Shown in pieces: positions 22,088 through 34,014 of a stretch of DNA of 64,000 nucleotides. Position 1 is the stretch's first letter. Every line of letters begins with the position of its first letter. The position numbers and the translations under genes are program-made. Location of the stretch: assembly GCA_030620095.1 (NCBI GenBank), contig JAUTXW010004705.1, forward strand, positions 461,001-525,000. Reading direction: 5' to 3'. Source of the DNA: Kuschelorhynchus macadamiae (Eukaryota > Arthropoda > Insecta > Coleoptera > Curculionidae). Under the pieces are notes generated by a model. It saw only the letters and a program-made list of their open reading frames with translations. It ran no database searches and was not told where the DNA came from.

Positions 22088-22460
22088 GACTGCACCGTTG
22101 TCAAGTAAGCAATAGAGGGGACTATAGAGAATAGGACCTCTGTCTTTATTCAGTGCTTTCTTATCACATTTAACTATTTCTATACTCTCAAATGCATCCA
22201 ATAATCTTTTATTAGATACATTTTTAATTAACTTAATTTGGTGATTGTTTTCCAAAGCATGTTGGCAACGCTTGACTTTTCTGTTCTTCCATATCTTAAA
22301 TGTGCCATGTGTGCTTTAAAACGAATGTTTATGGAGCGTTTAGTTTGCCCAATATATTTCAGATCGCAGTCATTACAGCTAATTTCATAAATGCCACTCC
22401 TCTCCTTCAAGTCGACTTTGTGTTTAGGGTTTCCAAGGAGATTTTTCAAAATTTTCTCCG
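22088..22460 (-). pseudogene. Penelope-like element GIY-YIG endonuclease end
   Basis: Minus strand reads ERSGIYEISCNDCDLKYIGQ then TKRSINIRFKAHMAHLRYGR and EKSSVA: GIY and YIG motifs with the CCHH-type Cys pair between them. A frame change leads to NVSNKRLLDAFESIEIVKCD and GPILYSPLYCLL, the usual C-terminus of this PLE type. The GIY-YIG domain nicks the target in retrotransposition. The RT part of this copy is not seen upstream, so it is 5'-truncated. Confidence 0.8.
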
Positions 22461-22859
22461 TTTTGTATACTTTTCTAGATCTCTCCTATATCTGAGTTCA
22501 TATGGGATTACTATGAACTTATTGGGAGCCTCCTCCTGTATATTGTTCTCGTGTATTTTGATCTATCTTCCACTACAGGTTCCAGTGTTAGGACTTAACA
22601 GAAGATGGGGCAATTTGTTTTTACTTATACTTATATCTTTCACGTACATTAAGTCAAGTAGACATAGACCATTCAGTTTCAATGTATATACATTTTAACG
22701 TAAAAAGAATTAATTTTTAAACTCTTTCTGATTACAAGGGATTTCATCCTTTTGCGATCTTAAGCATTGTCCAATCTTTTTATGCGATTTAAAGATTGTT
22801 AGACCTCCACAGAATTTCAGTAATCTCATCTCTAGTACCTTGTAAAAAAGGTAAAATTG

Positions 22860-24500
22860 CGCTTGTTGGTTGACTATCCAACACTGTATGAGATCTGGGA
22901 TTATGTTTTCTTCGGAAGTGGAACTGATAACCGATGGTTTCTAAACTGGTTGATGGTCAAAATTAGAATGTACACTATATAACAGGCAACATAACTAAGA
23001 GTTACTTAACCTAATTACAGTACAGGAATGTACAGAAAAATACGAATGTAAGTTCTCAGAAAAGAAAACAAACATCTGCCTTACAAGAAAACTGCCTTTT
23101 GAATGCTGCTACGGTAAATCAAAGATATCATAAGTTTCAGCGTGCTCGTTATAAACGCTACAGGATTTGATTATAGGGGAATACTTATAGACATTGGTAC
23201 AAGTAGGGGGTAGATAAAAAGTGTCCCTGATTCGAGTGTGAGAGGAAGGAATTCTAAACTTTAATTTAGATAGAAGGTAATATGATTTTATGATTTACCA
23301 GTTTAGAAAGAAAAAACTGAGACAGATAGTTACGTTTACCCCTACGATAAAAATAAGAAATCTACGCAAAAGTTGATCCCTAGGAAATCCTCTATAAGGG
23401 TAAATCCCATCAGTTCTAAACTATAGCATCTTTGTGAACTTCCGCTGAACAAATTCCAAGCTGTTGATGGGTTTTAACGAAATGGAACAACTATTGAACC
23501 GTATTCTAGCTTAGTTCTAAGGAAAGTATAAAATAATAATTTGAGGGTGTCGGTATTTTGAAAATCTCTGGATATTCGTATTATAAAGCCAAGGAGTTTA
23601 TATGACTCAGAAATTATGGTCATGATATGATTTGGGAGAGTTCTCTGTTGTAAATAACACTTAAGTCCTTAAATTCTATCGATCTTGCAGAATTACATGA
23701 CTAATATCGTAATTAAATTCAATGATGCGGCCTTTTATTATTTATTACCTTGCATTTTGAAGCGTTTAGGTCAAGTCGATTTCTGAAACACCAATTACAT
23801 AAACTATGTATGTTATGCTGAAGTTTGATGGAATCGTTTACCGAGAAATTGTAAAAAATCTTTAGATCGTCGGCGTACATTAAGCAAGGCAATGTGTTCC
23901 ACAATATCATTGATCAAAAATGTGAAAAGTAATGTATCAAAATCTACCTCTAGGGCACCCCCAAGGAGGCCGAGTAGGCCTCAGAGGTAAACTCACCGTA
24001 AGTTACATATTGTGTACGATTTGGTCAAAAATGCCTTAAAGAATAGGACTAGTTTATCGGAAGAGCCATAGCATTATAATTTATGCATATATATGATCTA
24101 AACGATCGAAGTTAAATAATAATGGAAATCGGACTAAAGCTAGAAATATCTTGTTTCTCACCTTTCTTAAAGATTTGGGCATACTTTGGATTTTTTCTAT
24201 ATGCCAAGAATAAAGCATAGGTTTAGACACTTATTGAAGAATATCGTAAGAGGCGGGGCAAAGAATTGGCACAATCTCTAATAAGAAACACGAAAATCTT
24301 GTTAGGACCCTTAGTCTTTTGCTCTTCATTAAAATTGTTAATTGTGGATGTGGAATTTATAACCGACAGGTTGGGAAGCGATTCGAATACCCATGGGTAG
24401 GAATAAACTGCTAAAAAACTGCGCAAAGCATTCGCTATTTGCTCTGGGTTTGAATTTGGTTGCCCCCATAAATTTTGAAGGAAAAACTGCACTTTAGAAG
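22860..24500 (-). pseudogene. non-LTR retrotransposon reverse transcriptase, degraded
   Basis: Minus-strand pieces in order: QNLWGQPNSNPEQIANALRS; GPNKIFVFLIRDCANSLPRL (the GPD.I....L..CA..L finger region); CLMYADDLKIFYNFSVNDSI with the catalytic YADD, then NRLDLNASKC; and further down RTKLEYGSIV. This is the normal order of a Jockey/CR1-like RT. Several frame breaks and stops are present. No RNase H was recognised after it. Confidence 0.75.
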
Positions 24501-24964
24501 AAATGACAGACCAGAATTTACTTCGTTCTAGTGTGTGTTATGGTTTTCAAGATGTTTCAGGAGCTTTTGTTCTAAGACATCAAGGAAGCTAATGGCACTA
24601 TCTGACTACATTTTTGTATTAGAATGTTATGGTTTAGATGGTCTAAAAATATAGTAAAATTTGATCTCTCTATATAGCCACATTACTTTTCACCAACATT
24701 TTAAATCAAAATTTATTCATAATATATTTGTGCATACATTTCTCTCGACATTGGAGATCGTCGCTGTGGAAACGAAATTGGGTTTTATAATATATTAACG
24801 AAACTGAGACCATATCTATACAGCCAATAATTTTAATACACCAATAGCGAAAGTTGTTCACAATTCTCTTGAAACTGCGCAAAAATGACAGCAGTTTTGC
24901 TGCCTGATTCAAATGGGAAAAGGCATACCATATACTACAAAAGTTGTGTTCTCTTTTTCGATGG
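24500..24964. other. intron sequence, no gene recognised
   Basis: A minus-strand frame at 24706-24912 has no recognisable motif and is probably chance. Confidence 0.3.
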
Positions 24965-25317
24965 GAGATCTGCTATATATATATCCGTTTGATTAGAAAA
25001 ATGCATTTTTTCATGTTAAATATGAAAAAAATATGACTTATGGTATGTTTATTGAAAAGCTCTGGACACGAAGAATAAGTTCTTTATTGAAAAAATAATA
25101 TATAGGGTGTCCCATTTAAAAAATAGTAGGTTTTGCCAATATGACAAAAACGTATGACTCTCAGCAAAAATCCGTTGAGTATCAATTGAATCCCTACGTG
25201 AAAAAATCTATATTCTGACCAGTTAAATAATTTTAAATATATTTTACGATAGCTGAGTTACAGGGGGTGGTCAATAAAACGAAAGAAAATCAAATTTTGA
25301 AAATCACCTCTGTAGCA
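24965..25317. repeat. solo arm of the DD41D element found at 47684-50010
   Basis: Shares long blocks with the 505-bp inverted arms of that element: 'aaaaatgcattttttcatgtta', 'acttatggtatgttt', 'acacgaagaataag', 'tatagggtgtcccatttaaaaaatagtagg' and 'tttacgatagctgagttacaggggg'. It is more diverged than those arms are from each other. It runs directly into the foldback at 25318, and a leftover 'ccccgtaaaacctacgaa' of the same arm appears at about 25439. Confidence 0.65.
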
Positions 25318-25803
25318 CGGGTTCTAAAAGTTAAGCAAATTGGTGTAATATATTTTCAGAAAATATATATTAGAAAATAGAAATAAATAAATTATTTTAC
25401 AATTATACGTATATATGCTAAAAAGCTATAGGTATCTTCCCCGTAAAACCTACGAATATTAAAACACATAATGTACATGGCACAATACTATTAAAATATA
25501 ATAAGACTTAAATAAATTATTAGATTAAAATCAATGATGACTAGTAGTTTGCTAATGCCTGCTAGTCAACAAATATTTTAATTTGCTTTTATTGTATCCT
25601 TATTTAAGTCTTATTGTATTTTAAATGTGCGTATGGATAATCTGTTTTATTATGTACCGTCAGTTTTAAATGCAGTAAAATATGCTATAGGTTTTTAGCG
25701 TATATACGTATATTTGCAAAACAATTTATTTATCTGTATTTTCTAAAGAACATTGCTCCATTAAAATACAATATATAACACCAGTTCTTAACTTTTAGAG
25801 TCC
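25318..25803. repeat. foldback repeat, arms about 225 bp
   Basis: Arms 25318-25545 and about 25570-25803 are inverted copies: left 'tctaaaagttaag...attggtgtaatatat' matches the right arm read backwards, and inner blocks such as 'atacgtatata.gctaaaaa.ctatag' and 'aataagacttaaataa' also pair. The right end directly abuts a hammerhead-like motif. Confidence 0.6.
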
Positions 25804-25829
25804 TGAAGATGACCTAATAGAGGTCGAAA
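25803..25829 (+). ncRNA. hammerhead-like motif
   Basis: CTGAAGA (25803-25809), one base, then the perfect hairpin GACCT-AATAG-AGGTC (25811-25825) and GAAA (25826-25829). This fits the hammerhead rule CUGANGA, stem II, GAAA, apart from a bulged U next to stem II. No clear stem III and cleavage triplet were found, so a functional ribozyme is doubtful. Confidence 0.35.
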
Positions 25830-25859
25830 GGTCTACTAATTACAATATTAGATTTTCTA

Positions 25860-26860
25860 TGTGTGTTTTAGAACAGCATAGAACATAAAACACCTCCCCA
25901 AACTTAGGATGATTTAACACTATTTATATTTGAAAACTTTGTAGGAAAAAATCTGTAAATGGAAGGAACTTCCTTAGGTATGAAGAGTTTATTTCAGAGT
26001 GGAAAGTGCACAATAACACAACTTATATGAGTATAGATATTTCATCTATATTGCATTTTTTTATTAAAAGAAAGGATTCATTGCCAAGCGTGTTTCAGGT
26101 ATTTTATAGAATTCTGTGCCAATAACGTGTAGTAAATCAGTTTTATACTTAATCTCTAAAATGTTTGCTATAGTTTGCTCAAAAAATAGAAAAAAATTGT
26201 CACATATTAAAAAAAATCAGTGGCGTGTCATATTATAATCAACTAATGTCGATCAGTGTAGGAAAGTAATCAATCCATTTTGTTTTGATGAAAAAAAAAA
26301 AGGATATTAGAAGGCGTTTAACTGATGACACAGGGTTTTTACTTATAATTTGGCTCGCTTTTAAAGATATTATTTGAATGAAAAACGGTTTGTGACATTT
26401 AAAAAAACAACTTACGATCGGAAAATAGAAAAATCGGAAAAATCTATATTTTTTGAAATAGAATATCCTATATTTTATTTCACATATAAAATCTCCTCGT
26501 TTTCCTCTTTACAAATATATATAGCTTGTTTAGGTTTGTATAAGAGCATCCCTTCTTTAGTCTAGCAAGCCAAACAGAATCTTGCTTAGCCATGAATGCA
26601 GACGGATAATAAAACAAATGAACTAAAATAATATATTAAGAAAAGTTTCAATTTTAACAGTTAGAAATGGTAATAAATGTTTGAACAAATTAGTTGAATA
26701 TTCACATAGGCATCTCCTATATTAAAACAATCTTAATACAATTTACCTAATTTTTGAATTGCTAATATAAAAAGAATATTCGTTATTTAAAACTAAAATT
26801 TCTTATTCAGTTTTCTGCCGTAATTCTGCCAAATTATGAGTCCTATTTAAGTAAACTATG
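25860..26860. other. intron sequence, nothing recognised
   Basis: AT-rich. A 63-codon frame at 26374 has no motif. No repeat boundary seen. Confidence 0.4.
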
Positions 26861-26867
26861 TCCTTGA

Positions 26868-27100
26868 AATACCCCCCAAGAAATTACCAAGTGGGGTAAG
26901 ATTAGGGCTGTATGCTGGCCAGTGAATGGGTCCGTTTATCCCTATCCACAAATTATACTGGTTATTAAGAAAATGAGTCACCGTTTGAATGTTATGGGGA
27001 GGCCCGCCATCTTGATGCCAAATAAGATCTCTATACTGACGAATTGGAATATTCTCCCAAAACTCCTCTACTTCATGCCTTAGAAAACTTACAACGATCT
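26868..27100 (-). pseudogene. DD41D mariner-like transposase fragment
   Basis: Minus strand reads YRDLIWHQDGGPPHNIQTVT, then LWIGINGPIHWPAYSPNLTP, LGNFLGGYFKDIVYLNRTH. These are the second catalytic Asp (HQDG.PPH), the WIG..GPI.WP..SP.L.PL stretch and the F..GY.K..VY tail of DD41D-type transposases. The third catalytic Asp position reads Gly (PLGNF). Only this central piece remains. Confidence 0.75.
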
Positions 27101-29261
27101 CCTCTTAAACTTCCCTCAAAGATGATGAGTCGAATTATTACAGAAACCTCTTATCCAAATATAAACAAACTATATATTTTTGAAAAGAGGAAAACGAGGA
27201 TTTTATATTTTAAATAAAATGTATTTTTCAGATGTTTTTTAAATGTCATGCCTAAAATCTTCGTAAAAAGTCTAATAATTTTTGTATAAACCTTTTTTTG
27301 TATTCTTTCAAATAATACCTTTAAAAGCCTTCTAACTTATAAGTAAAAGCCCTTACATTGCGCTTAATTTATGTTGATAACATTTTAACCTGCCATATCT
27401 TCTTTAGCTTCAAAGTGAGCTATATAAATCAAAAAACAAATTGCTTAAGAAGTTTTCTTCTAATAATTAAAAAAATAACAAAAGACTATCAGATTTTACC
27501 AGATAAAACGGAAAGTTGTATTTTCTTAAACAGGACACTCTCTATATTATATATCCCTCAAATGGATCTCTTTTTGCATATTATAAATATATCTAGTTTG
27601 ATAATTTTAACTTCAAAGATAGTCGAAAAATCTGAGAAAAACCCTGCTATAGGTGATAAAGTCCGACGCATGGATCTTGGAGTGTAACGTCTGAAGGGAC
27701 CGGACGGGAAAATGCATAGAAACACATCGCTTTGTGTGTTCTTTGGATTGAATATTTCGATTCGATCATCAGACTTTAGGTAATAGAGCGTTTTCCGTCT
27801 CTCTTTAACACATTGGCAGAGTTCTTCTTAAATTTCTAAGGTGTTTTTGAAGATAAAAATATCAAATCAGATATATTTATAATCTGAAAGAAGAGACCCG
27901 TTTGAGGGACACATAATATACAAGGTGCCCTATTAAAAAAATACAACTTATGGTGATATCTTGTAAAATTTATAGCCTTTTGTAGTAACCCTACAGTTTG
28001 TTTTTTGGTTCATATGACTAATTTATCGCACTGTATACATAAACAGACTGTCGATGGATCCCAACTATACGGGATACAATACAAAGTTGAGATCCATTTT
28101 CATTTTACATTGGATGGATCGTTTATTTAAAGTATAATCTGTCTTTGGATTAATCAAGCATTATTAAAAAGTATTGAGACAATTTAGGGGTATTGGCAAA
28201 AAGGTAATTTTTTAACCAGAATATAACACCCTGTTTCTTAGATGTAAATATGTTTAGGAAAACCATTTAAACTAGCTGGCCCGGAAGATCTTGTTCTTGT
28301 TTTCGGTAGATGGCGCGATGAGTTTCCAAGGGAATTATAAGAATATGGGAGCATTCGCCTTCACCACATTGTCCAGAAATGTTATTCAAGCAAGACATAT
28401 TGGTTTTATAGAAAAAAAGCGCAATAAATCAATACAAAAAATAGTGATAAAAGATGTCAGTAACCAGACGATCATATCAAAAAAAAAATTATATAAGTTG
28501 GAGCAGTACAACTTTCTCAAGAACTTGCTGAAAAGTCTGGCATAGTGTTTTAAATATAGAGATAACATTTACATCTTGAGGAACATATCTTTAAATGATT
28601 TCAAAATTTATTAAAAATTACCCTGTGTACATTAGCTCTAACATAAAGCTAAACTAAGGCGCTTTAGTGGTGTAAATATGGCATTGCCATTGAATTCCAA
28701 ATGCAAAATTTTTAATAAGAAATGGTAATTTAATAATGATATTGGCTGAATATTCTGAGGATATTTTTTAATTAAAATATTAAGTTAGTGTTGGAAGGAA
28801 AAATATATTTTTAACTCTTAATCTTTCCTGTACTTATTGTCAAGTACTCAAGAAATACCCTGATTCACGACATTCGATTAACAACATTTTCGTGTAAGAA
28901 AGTATTCGAGAAATCATTTAACTAAATAAAATTATATTTTTTTAATATTTAGAATAATCGACTTTAGTTTTAAGTAGTAACAACCTGTTGGTAGAAGTTT
29001 TTTATTTGTATACATTTTATGTATTTTGTCTGCACTTTCTTAAACTAATTATTTTTATTATGTATAAAAGCTTGTTTCGGGCCTGAAGATGGCACAGAGT
29101 ACATCAAAACGTCGTCAATTGATTTAAATAAATAAACATATGCTACTGAGCAGTAGTACGAAGTGGGCGTGTAAATATTGAAATTTTATATCTTCTTCAT
29201 TTTATCTAAAAGTTGAAGAAAAATTTTTGAAGTGGCAAAAAACGTGAAACTAAGTTCTTAC
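27101..29261. other. laminin intron, no gene recognised
   Basis: Includes an AAGGTGCCC-type string at 27921 facing CACCCTGT at 28209, possibly a small Tc1/mariner-like MITE. A CTGAAGATGGC...AAAACGTC string at 29083-29113 belongs to the hammerhead-like family. The open frame at 28291-28545 has no motif. Confidence 0.35.
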
Positions 29262-29442
29262 CTATACAGTCAGTGTCCACAGTGCCATAATAATTCGGAA
29301 GGCAATGATCGCAGTTTTGTCCGGTGACTCCCGGCTTACAGTTGCATTGTCCGGTTTCTTGGTGGCAAACGCTGTCAGTAGAACCAAACTCGTTGCAATG
29401 GCATTTAATGCAATCCTTTTTCAAAGTTTTCCAATAACCGGA
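29262..29442 (-). CDS. laminin subunit alpha, LE repeat exon
   Basis: 181 bp, entering in phase 0 and leaving with one base (G). Acceptor AG at 29444-29443, donor GTAAGAAC from 29261. It encodes SGYWKTLKKDCIKCHCNEFG, then STDSVCHQETGQCNCKPG and TGQNCDHCLPNYYGTVDTDC: the end of one LE repeat and one almost complete next repeat with canonical cysteine spacing. The final G joins AA of the exon at 16000-16136 to give a Glu codon. The intron between them is 13.1 kb. Confidence 0.92.
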
Positions 29443-29700
29443 CTAAAAAATAAATTTTTATTGCATAAAGAATTAAACTGGTTAGCATTCTTAGTACAAA
29501 TACTTTCAACAACTTATGCCTGCAGATGCATAAAAGAAAGTAGAAAAAATACCGAATGTATACAATTTTACATCTACAAATTGATAATAATGACACTATT
29601 AGAAGCCTTTAAGTTTGGCCATATTATTTAATATTTAACTTAAATACTTGTATGACCTTTTTTAGAATAACTCCTACACTTTCAAAAATGAAATTCTTAC

Positions 29701-29807
29701 TTTGCAAAAGTCGCAGGTCCTGCCTTCGTAGTGAGGCTTGCAGATGCAGTTGCCGGTTATGGGATCACATGAGGAATACTTCGAACCACTCGGATCGCAG
29801 TTGCAAG
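29701..29807 (-). CDS. laminin subunit alpha, LE repeat exon (most 5' one seen)
   Basis: 107 bp. It starts with two bases (CT) completing a codon from an upstream exon that is not recognised in the window, and ends in phase 0 before GTAAGAATT (from 29700). It encodes CNCDPSGSKYSSCDPITGNC, then ICKPHYEGRTCDFCK, the first six cysteines and glycines of an LE repeat that the next exon completes. The acceptor CAG is at 29810-29808. The intron to the next exon is 258 bp. Confidence 0.9.
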
Positions 29808-29979
29808 CTGGAACAGAATAAAGTATTGTAACTATGCTGTATTTGCTAATATATTACGTGTCACTAATAATAATTTATTAAACATTGCATATTACATTCC
29901 TTCAGCTCAATATAATATCTAGGCCAAAGGGAGAAGGTAATAGACAAATTTAGTCTCATTCAATGCTGTGTAATAACAC

Positions 29980-31884
29980 TAGGGTTGCCAGACGTCCGGC
30001 TTTAGCCGAACATGTCCTCCTTTTTTGACAATTTGCTCACGTCCGTTTGGCTTTTTTATCCGTCCGGCTTTTTCCAACAATTTGAAAAAATCGTAAAATA
30101 ATTCCGATTTTAATATCTAAAAAATGATTTCTAAAAACTCCAAAAAGCTCTTACCAGTGAAACTTCAGAGGCAATAGCTGATTATATTATGTCAACCCTG
30201 GAAAAACAAAATCTATCATCGAAATGTATTGCATTGGCAGGAGACAATGCAAATGTCAATTTTGGTGGTCTTTCAAGAAAGGCTGGAAATAACGTGTTTA
30301 CAAAACACAAACAAAATTTAAATGAATTGATGGTGGGAGTTGGATGTTCCTCACACATATTGCATAAATGTTTGCATTATGGAGCTGACTCATTTCAAGT
30401 GGATATTGACTGCATCATCTTTAAAATGTTTAATTATTTTTCAATATACACGGTGCGTACAGAAAAATTAAAAGAGTTTTGCGAGTTTGTGAATATATCA
30501 TTCCAACAATTGCTTTACCACAGCAAAACAAGATGGCTTTCTATGTTTCCTGCACTTGAAAGACTTCTGAAAATGTACCCAGGCCCTAAATGTTACTTTT
30601 TGTCTTTAGATAATTGTCCTGTTATTTTAAAAACATTTTTCGAAGACGAAATGTCTGAACTGTATTTATGGTTTTTACACTCAACAATGCACATATTTCG
30701 TACTAATGTAGCATCTATTGAAAAGGAGAATATTTCAATAATTGAAATTTTATTAAAAGTTTTAAAGTTCTTAAAGAAAGGTATAACGAACGTTTTGTGC
30801 CTCTAAAAATAAGAATGTCCTTTAATACTTAAATAGAAAACGGGTACCAATAAGAAGTAAAAAATTTTAAGTCTCAAGTCGAAAACTTTTATAAAAAATG
30901 TATTTCGTACTTGGAAAAATGGGTAGAACCTTTAACTGAATTTGAACCCTTTAAATGGATGTTTTTGAATGATTCTGATATTAAATTTGATGATGTAGTA
31001 CCTACTTTGGAATATCTTCAAAAACTTGGAATTCTTATTGACGACAGTAAACTAATAAATAAAATTATTTGTTTGAAAGAGTTTTTAAAATTGTTCCAAA
31101 ATGATGAAGAATTTATAAATTTATCACTGGATCAGAAATGGTGTCGCTTCTTCAAAAATTTCATAACATTTAGACCTTGCTTCACAACTTTTAATTATTT
31201 GCCAGTTTTATTTTGCAATTCCTGTAAATAATGCGACTACGGAACGAATTGTTTTAATGATTTCGGCTCAGTGGACAAAAGAGCGAAATCGACTTTCAAT
31301 TGACTCAGTTAAAGAAATTGCTCTCATGTGCGATTTTAAAAATTACACGTGTAAGAGATTTTTATCAATATTTTTTAGAAAACCAGAGTCTTTTAAATAA
31401 AATCGGTTCTTCTGAGAAATATTGCTTGACATCTAAAACAGAAGCTGGAGGTTCTACAGATTTAACAATATAAATGTATGTTTGTGTTATGTTTTTGTAG
31501 GATAATAATGTTTTTTTTATTGCTGAATTAATATTTTTGATTTTTTAAATCGGACTTAGTACCAAGAAAAGTTCCTAGTTTGCGTTTACCTAGTCGTAAT
31601 TAGTAAAGTAGGATAATCATTTATAATATGACATGTATCTTTATTTTTTATTTTTAGAGAAATAAATGCGTTATTTTCGTTGAATTTTATTGTTTTATTA
31701 ATAAATCAGTGTTTATTTTTCTGTTTTATTTGGTTAATACTGGTTGGGCTAACCTTCGCACAATTTAAAAGCACAAAAATGTATTTATTTTTTCATATAT
31801 TCCTTTAAATTCATTTGTGAAGAAATGTCCGGCTTTTTTTATGCAATTGTCCTACTTTTACAGATTGTCCATCTGGCAACCCTA
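29980..31884 (+). mobile_element. hAT element with perfect 8-bp target duplication
   Basis: Ends TAGGGTTGCCAGA (29980) and TCTGGCAACCCTA (31884). The flanking duplicates AATAACAC at 29972-29979 and 31885-31892 are identical. Subterminal 'gtccggctttt' copies occur near both ends. The transposase relic is on the plus strand. It inserted about 170 bp upstream of the laminin exon at 29701-29807, within its upstream intron. Confidence 0.92.
30189..31473 (+). pseudogene. hAT transposase, truncated and broken
   Basis: The first piece has CIALAGDNANVNFGGLSRKA, CSSHILHKCLHYGADSF and HSKTRWLSMFPALERLL, the RNase H-like core of a hAT transposase. After a break near 30806 it continues with YLEKWVEPLTEFEPFKWMFL and DLSL-like helices. 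After another break near 31200 comes VNNATTERIVLMISAQWTKE, then RNRLSIDSVKEIALM, the hAT dimerisation region. The N-terminal zinc finger and first catalytic Asp are missing, so the protein is inactive, although the DNA ends are intact. Confidence 0.85.
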
Positions 31885-32049
31885 AATAACACGGGACTCA
31901 TCATCAGCGCACTGATGAGTTCCGACAGGATTAAAATACATTGTATAACTGCTATGTGTCTATAAAAAGTTAAGTAAAATGACACAATTTTTTTATTTTT
32001 GACAAAATAATATTGTTTACAATATGTATCGAAATTAGAATTGGAAAAG

Positions 32050-32360
32050 ATATATCAAATATTGAATAGAACTAGCCGTTACCGCCAAATAAAGATTATA
32101 GCCTGATAAAGATTTAACAGTGGGGTATTATTTAGATTGAATTGATCGATTGTGTTGTTATTTTTATGTTTGTTTATTTGCATACTTTCTAGTAAATTAA
32201 GTTTTTAACTTTCTTGTTCTGCATGTAAAATTTCTCATCGAAAGTATGGTTTTCCTGAACTAAATGTCTAGAGTAATTGGAATTATATTTATGCTTTCTG
32301 CAACCAAATATATGCTCATTCATTTTTTTTAAACGTTCTGCCTGTTTGTCTAATATAAAA
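32050..32360 (-). pseudogene. Penelope-like GIY-YIG fragment, left inverted copy
   Basis: The reverse complement matches 34005-34290: 'agacaaacaggcagaacgtt', 'agaaagcata.a.ata', 'ggaaaaccatactttc.atgag', 'taaacaaacataaaaataac' and 'ccccactgttaaa'. It begins at the same point of the GIY-YIG domain as the right copy and points away from it. Confidence 0.7.
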
Positions 32361-32377
32361 ATAACTGAAAAATAATC

Positions 32378-32405
32378 TATATATATATATATATATATAT
32401 ATATA
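32378..32405. repeat. (TA)n microsatellite
   Basis: About 28 bp of alternating AT directly left of the DD41D element. Confidence 0.9.
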
Positions 32406-33962
32406 ACTGTGTTTCACAACTTATCCACGAAATTTTAACCACATATGTACTCTTACGAAAGAAGTTGATTTCTAAAAAAATGTAATAAAAGTCCTACAGA
32501 AATTAAGTTATAATTCTGAGTGTCAATAACAAAATTAAAAATAAATATCTGTATTTTGCGCTCATCGTTACGATATCACAACACTTATTAATCATTTATT
32601 GTAGCAAATGTTGTGCCAATCCACTAAAGAAAACAAAATACCAGGAATTTTTTGTTTTTTCATATTGATAAGAACATGTAAATAATGTTTAATCTATATC
32701 GTGAGTGATCTGAATGAACAACGGTAGATTTTTGTGAATTTAAAAAAAGTATTTTGCGAGTTTATGTTTTTTCAATATTTATTAAAAATGGCACATGTGT
32801 ACAGTAATGAGGAGTTAGTGGATATTGTTTTAGCGTACGGAGAAGCAGGGCAAAATTCTCAAGCGGCTTCTCGTTTGTATGCAAACCGATTTCCGAATAG
32901 GCACATACCACATCCACAAACATTTACTTCAATTGTTTTACGTGCACGTGCTAGTGGAGATTTGCGCCCCAGACGTGGGGTGGATGGGGGTCGGGTTCGC
33001 CCACAACGCGTTTTAAACGCCAAAGAAGAAATTTTGCATATTGTGGAAGAAAATCCAGGAATAAGCACAAGGAGGTTAGCCCAACAGGTACCAGAAGTCT
33101 CACATGCGACAGCGTGGCGCGTATTACATGAAGCCCAACTGTATCCTTATCACGTCCAGACAATCCAGGCGTTGCTACCAACAGATTACCCTTCAGATTA
33201 AGATTTTGTGAGTGGCTGTTGCAAAAAAATGCTCGAAATGCCCGTTTTACAGCTGATATTTTCGCCACCGATGAATCAATTTTTACTCGTAATGGTATAA
33301 CCAATCTTCACAATACACACGTTTGGTCCTTTGAAAATCCTCACGCAATAGTCCAGACAAACTTCCAACATCGTTTTTCTTCGGATGGATGGTTAGCAGT
33401 ATTTGGAATGTCTTCGGAATGATTTGCCGGTCCTTCTTGAAGATGTGCCATTGGCGGTCCGAGCAAGGATGTGGTTTCTGCACGATGGGGCACCTCCGCA
33501 TTTTCGTTTAGAAGTTCGTAATTTTTTGAATGACGTACAGTAGATACGCTGGATCGGTAGGGGTGGACCAATTGCATGGCCTCCACGGTCTTCCGATCTA
33601 AATCCTCTGGACTTTTTTTTATGGGGATACTTGAAAAACGAGGTATACCGTACTCCAGTTCAGAATATTGAAGATCTGCGTGACCGAATTACAGTGGCTG
33701 CCGATAATTTGAGACTTCAAGCACAGCAGGAAGGAGGTGTATAGCAGTTGGTGCGCCGAAATTGAATTAGACGCGCCCAAGCTTGCATTGAAGCCAATGG
33801 AAACAATTTTGAACAGCTTTTATAAGTAAGTGAACTGGTAAACTGTATTATTTTATTATCTCGATTTCTGTACGACTTTTATTACATTTTTTTTTGAGAA
33901 ATCAACTTCTTTCGTAACAGTGCATATGTGGTTAAAATTTCGTGGATAAGTTGTGAAACACC

Positions 33963-33965
<3 letters not shown>
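32405..33965 (+). mobile_element. DD41D mariner-like element inserted in a (TA)n tract
   Basis: Inverted terminal repeats of about 65 bp: the left end GTGTTTCACAACTTATCCAC at 32409 and its inverted copy ending at about 33959 continue to AGAAGTTGATTTCT with two or three mismatches. The right outermost bases are CAGGGTG; the left ones have drifted to ACTGTG. Both flanks are (TA)n, so the TA target duplication cannot be delimited. The transposase is on the plus strand. Confidence 0.85.
32788..33824 (+). pseudogene. DD41D mariner-like transposase (DUF4817-type N-terminus)
   Basis: The start is placed at the ATG at 32788 (MAHVYSNEELVDIVLAYGEA) rather than 32734, because family proteins begin there. 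The DNA-binding half has SRLYANRFPNRHIPHPQTF and ENPGISTRRLAQQV...TAWRVLHE. A one-base loss near 33191 shifts to FRLRFCEWLLQKN and ATDESIFTRNGI (first Asp). Another break comes near 33395-33425, then WFLHDGAPPHF (second Asp), an in-frame stop in the linker, and WPPRSSDLNPLDFFLWGYL (third Asp). I count 41 residues between the second and third Asp. Dead, but all catalytic residues are visible. Confidence 0.88.

Positions 33966-34011
<46 letters not shown>
33966..34011. repeat. (TA)n microsatellite
   Basis: About 46 bp of alternating TA between the DD41D element and the right PLE fragment. Confidence 0.95.

Positions 34012-34014
<3 letters not shown>

Noticed and set aside
22300..22698. 132-codon plus-strand frame
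   Set aside because: Antisense to the PLE GIY-YIG region; hydrophobic composition comes from A/T bias.
28291..28545. 84-codon plus-strand frame
   Set aside because: Lysine-rich, no recognisable family, A/T-biased; likely chance.
31905..31935. CTGATGATGAG on the minus strand as a possible hammerhead
   Set aside because: No GAAA segment follows at a suitable distance; it forms a simple palindrome instead.
32951..33586. Minus-strand frames opposite the DD41D transposase
   Set aside because: Antisense shadows of the transposase.
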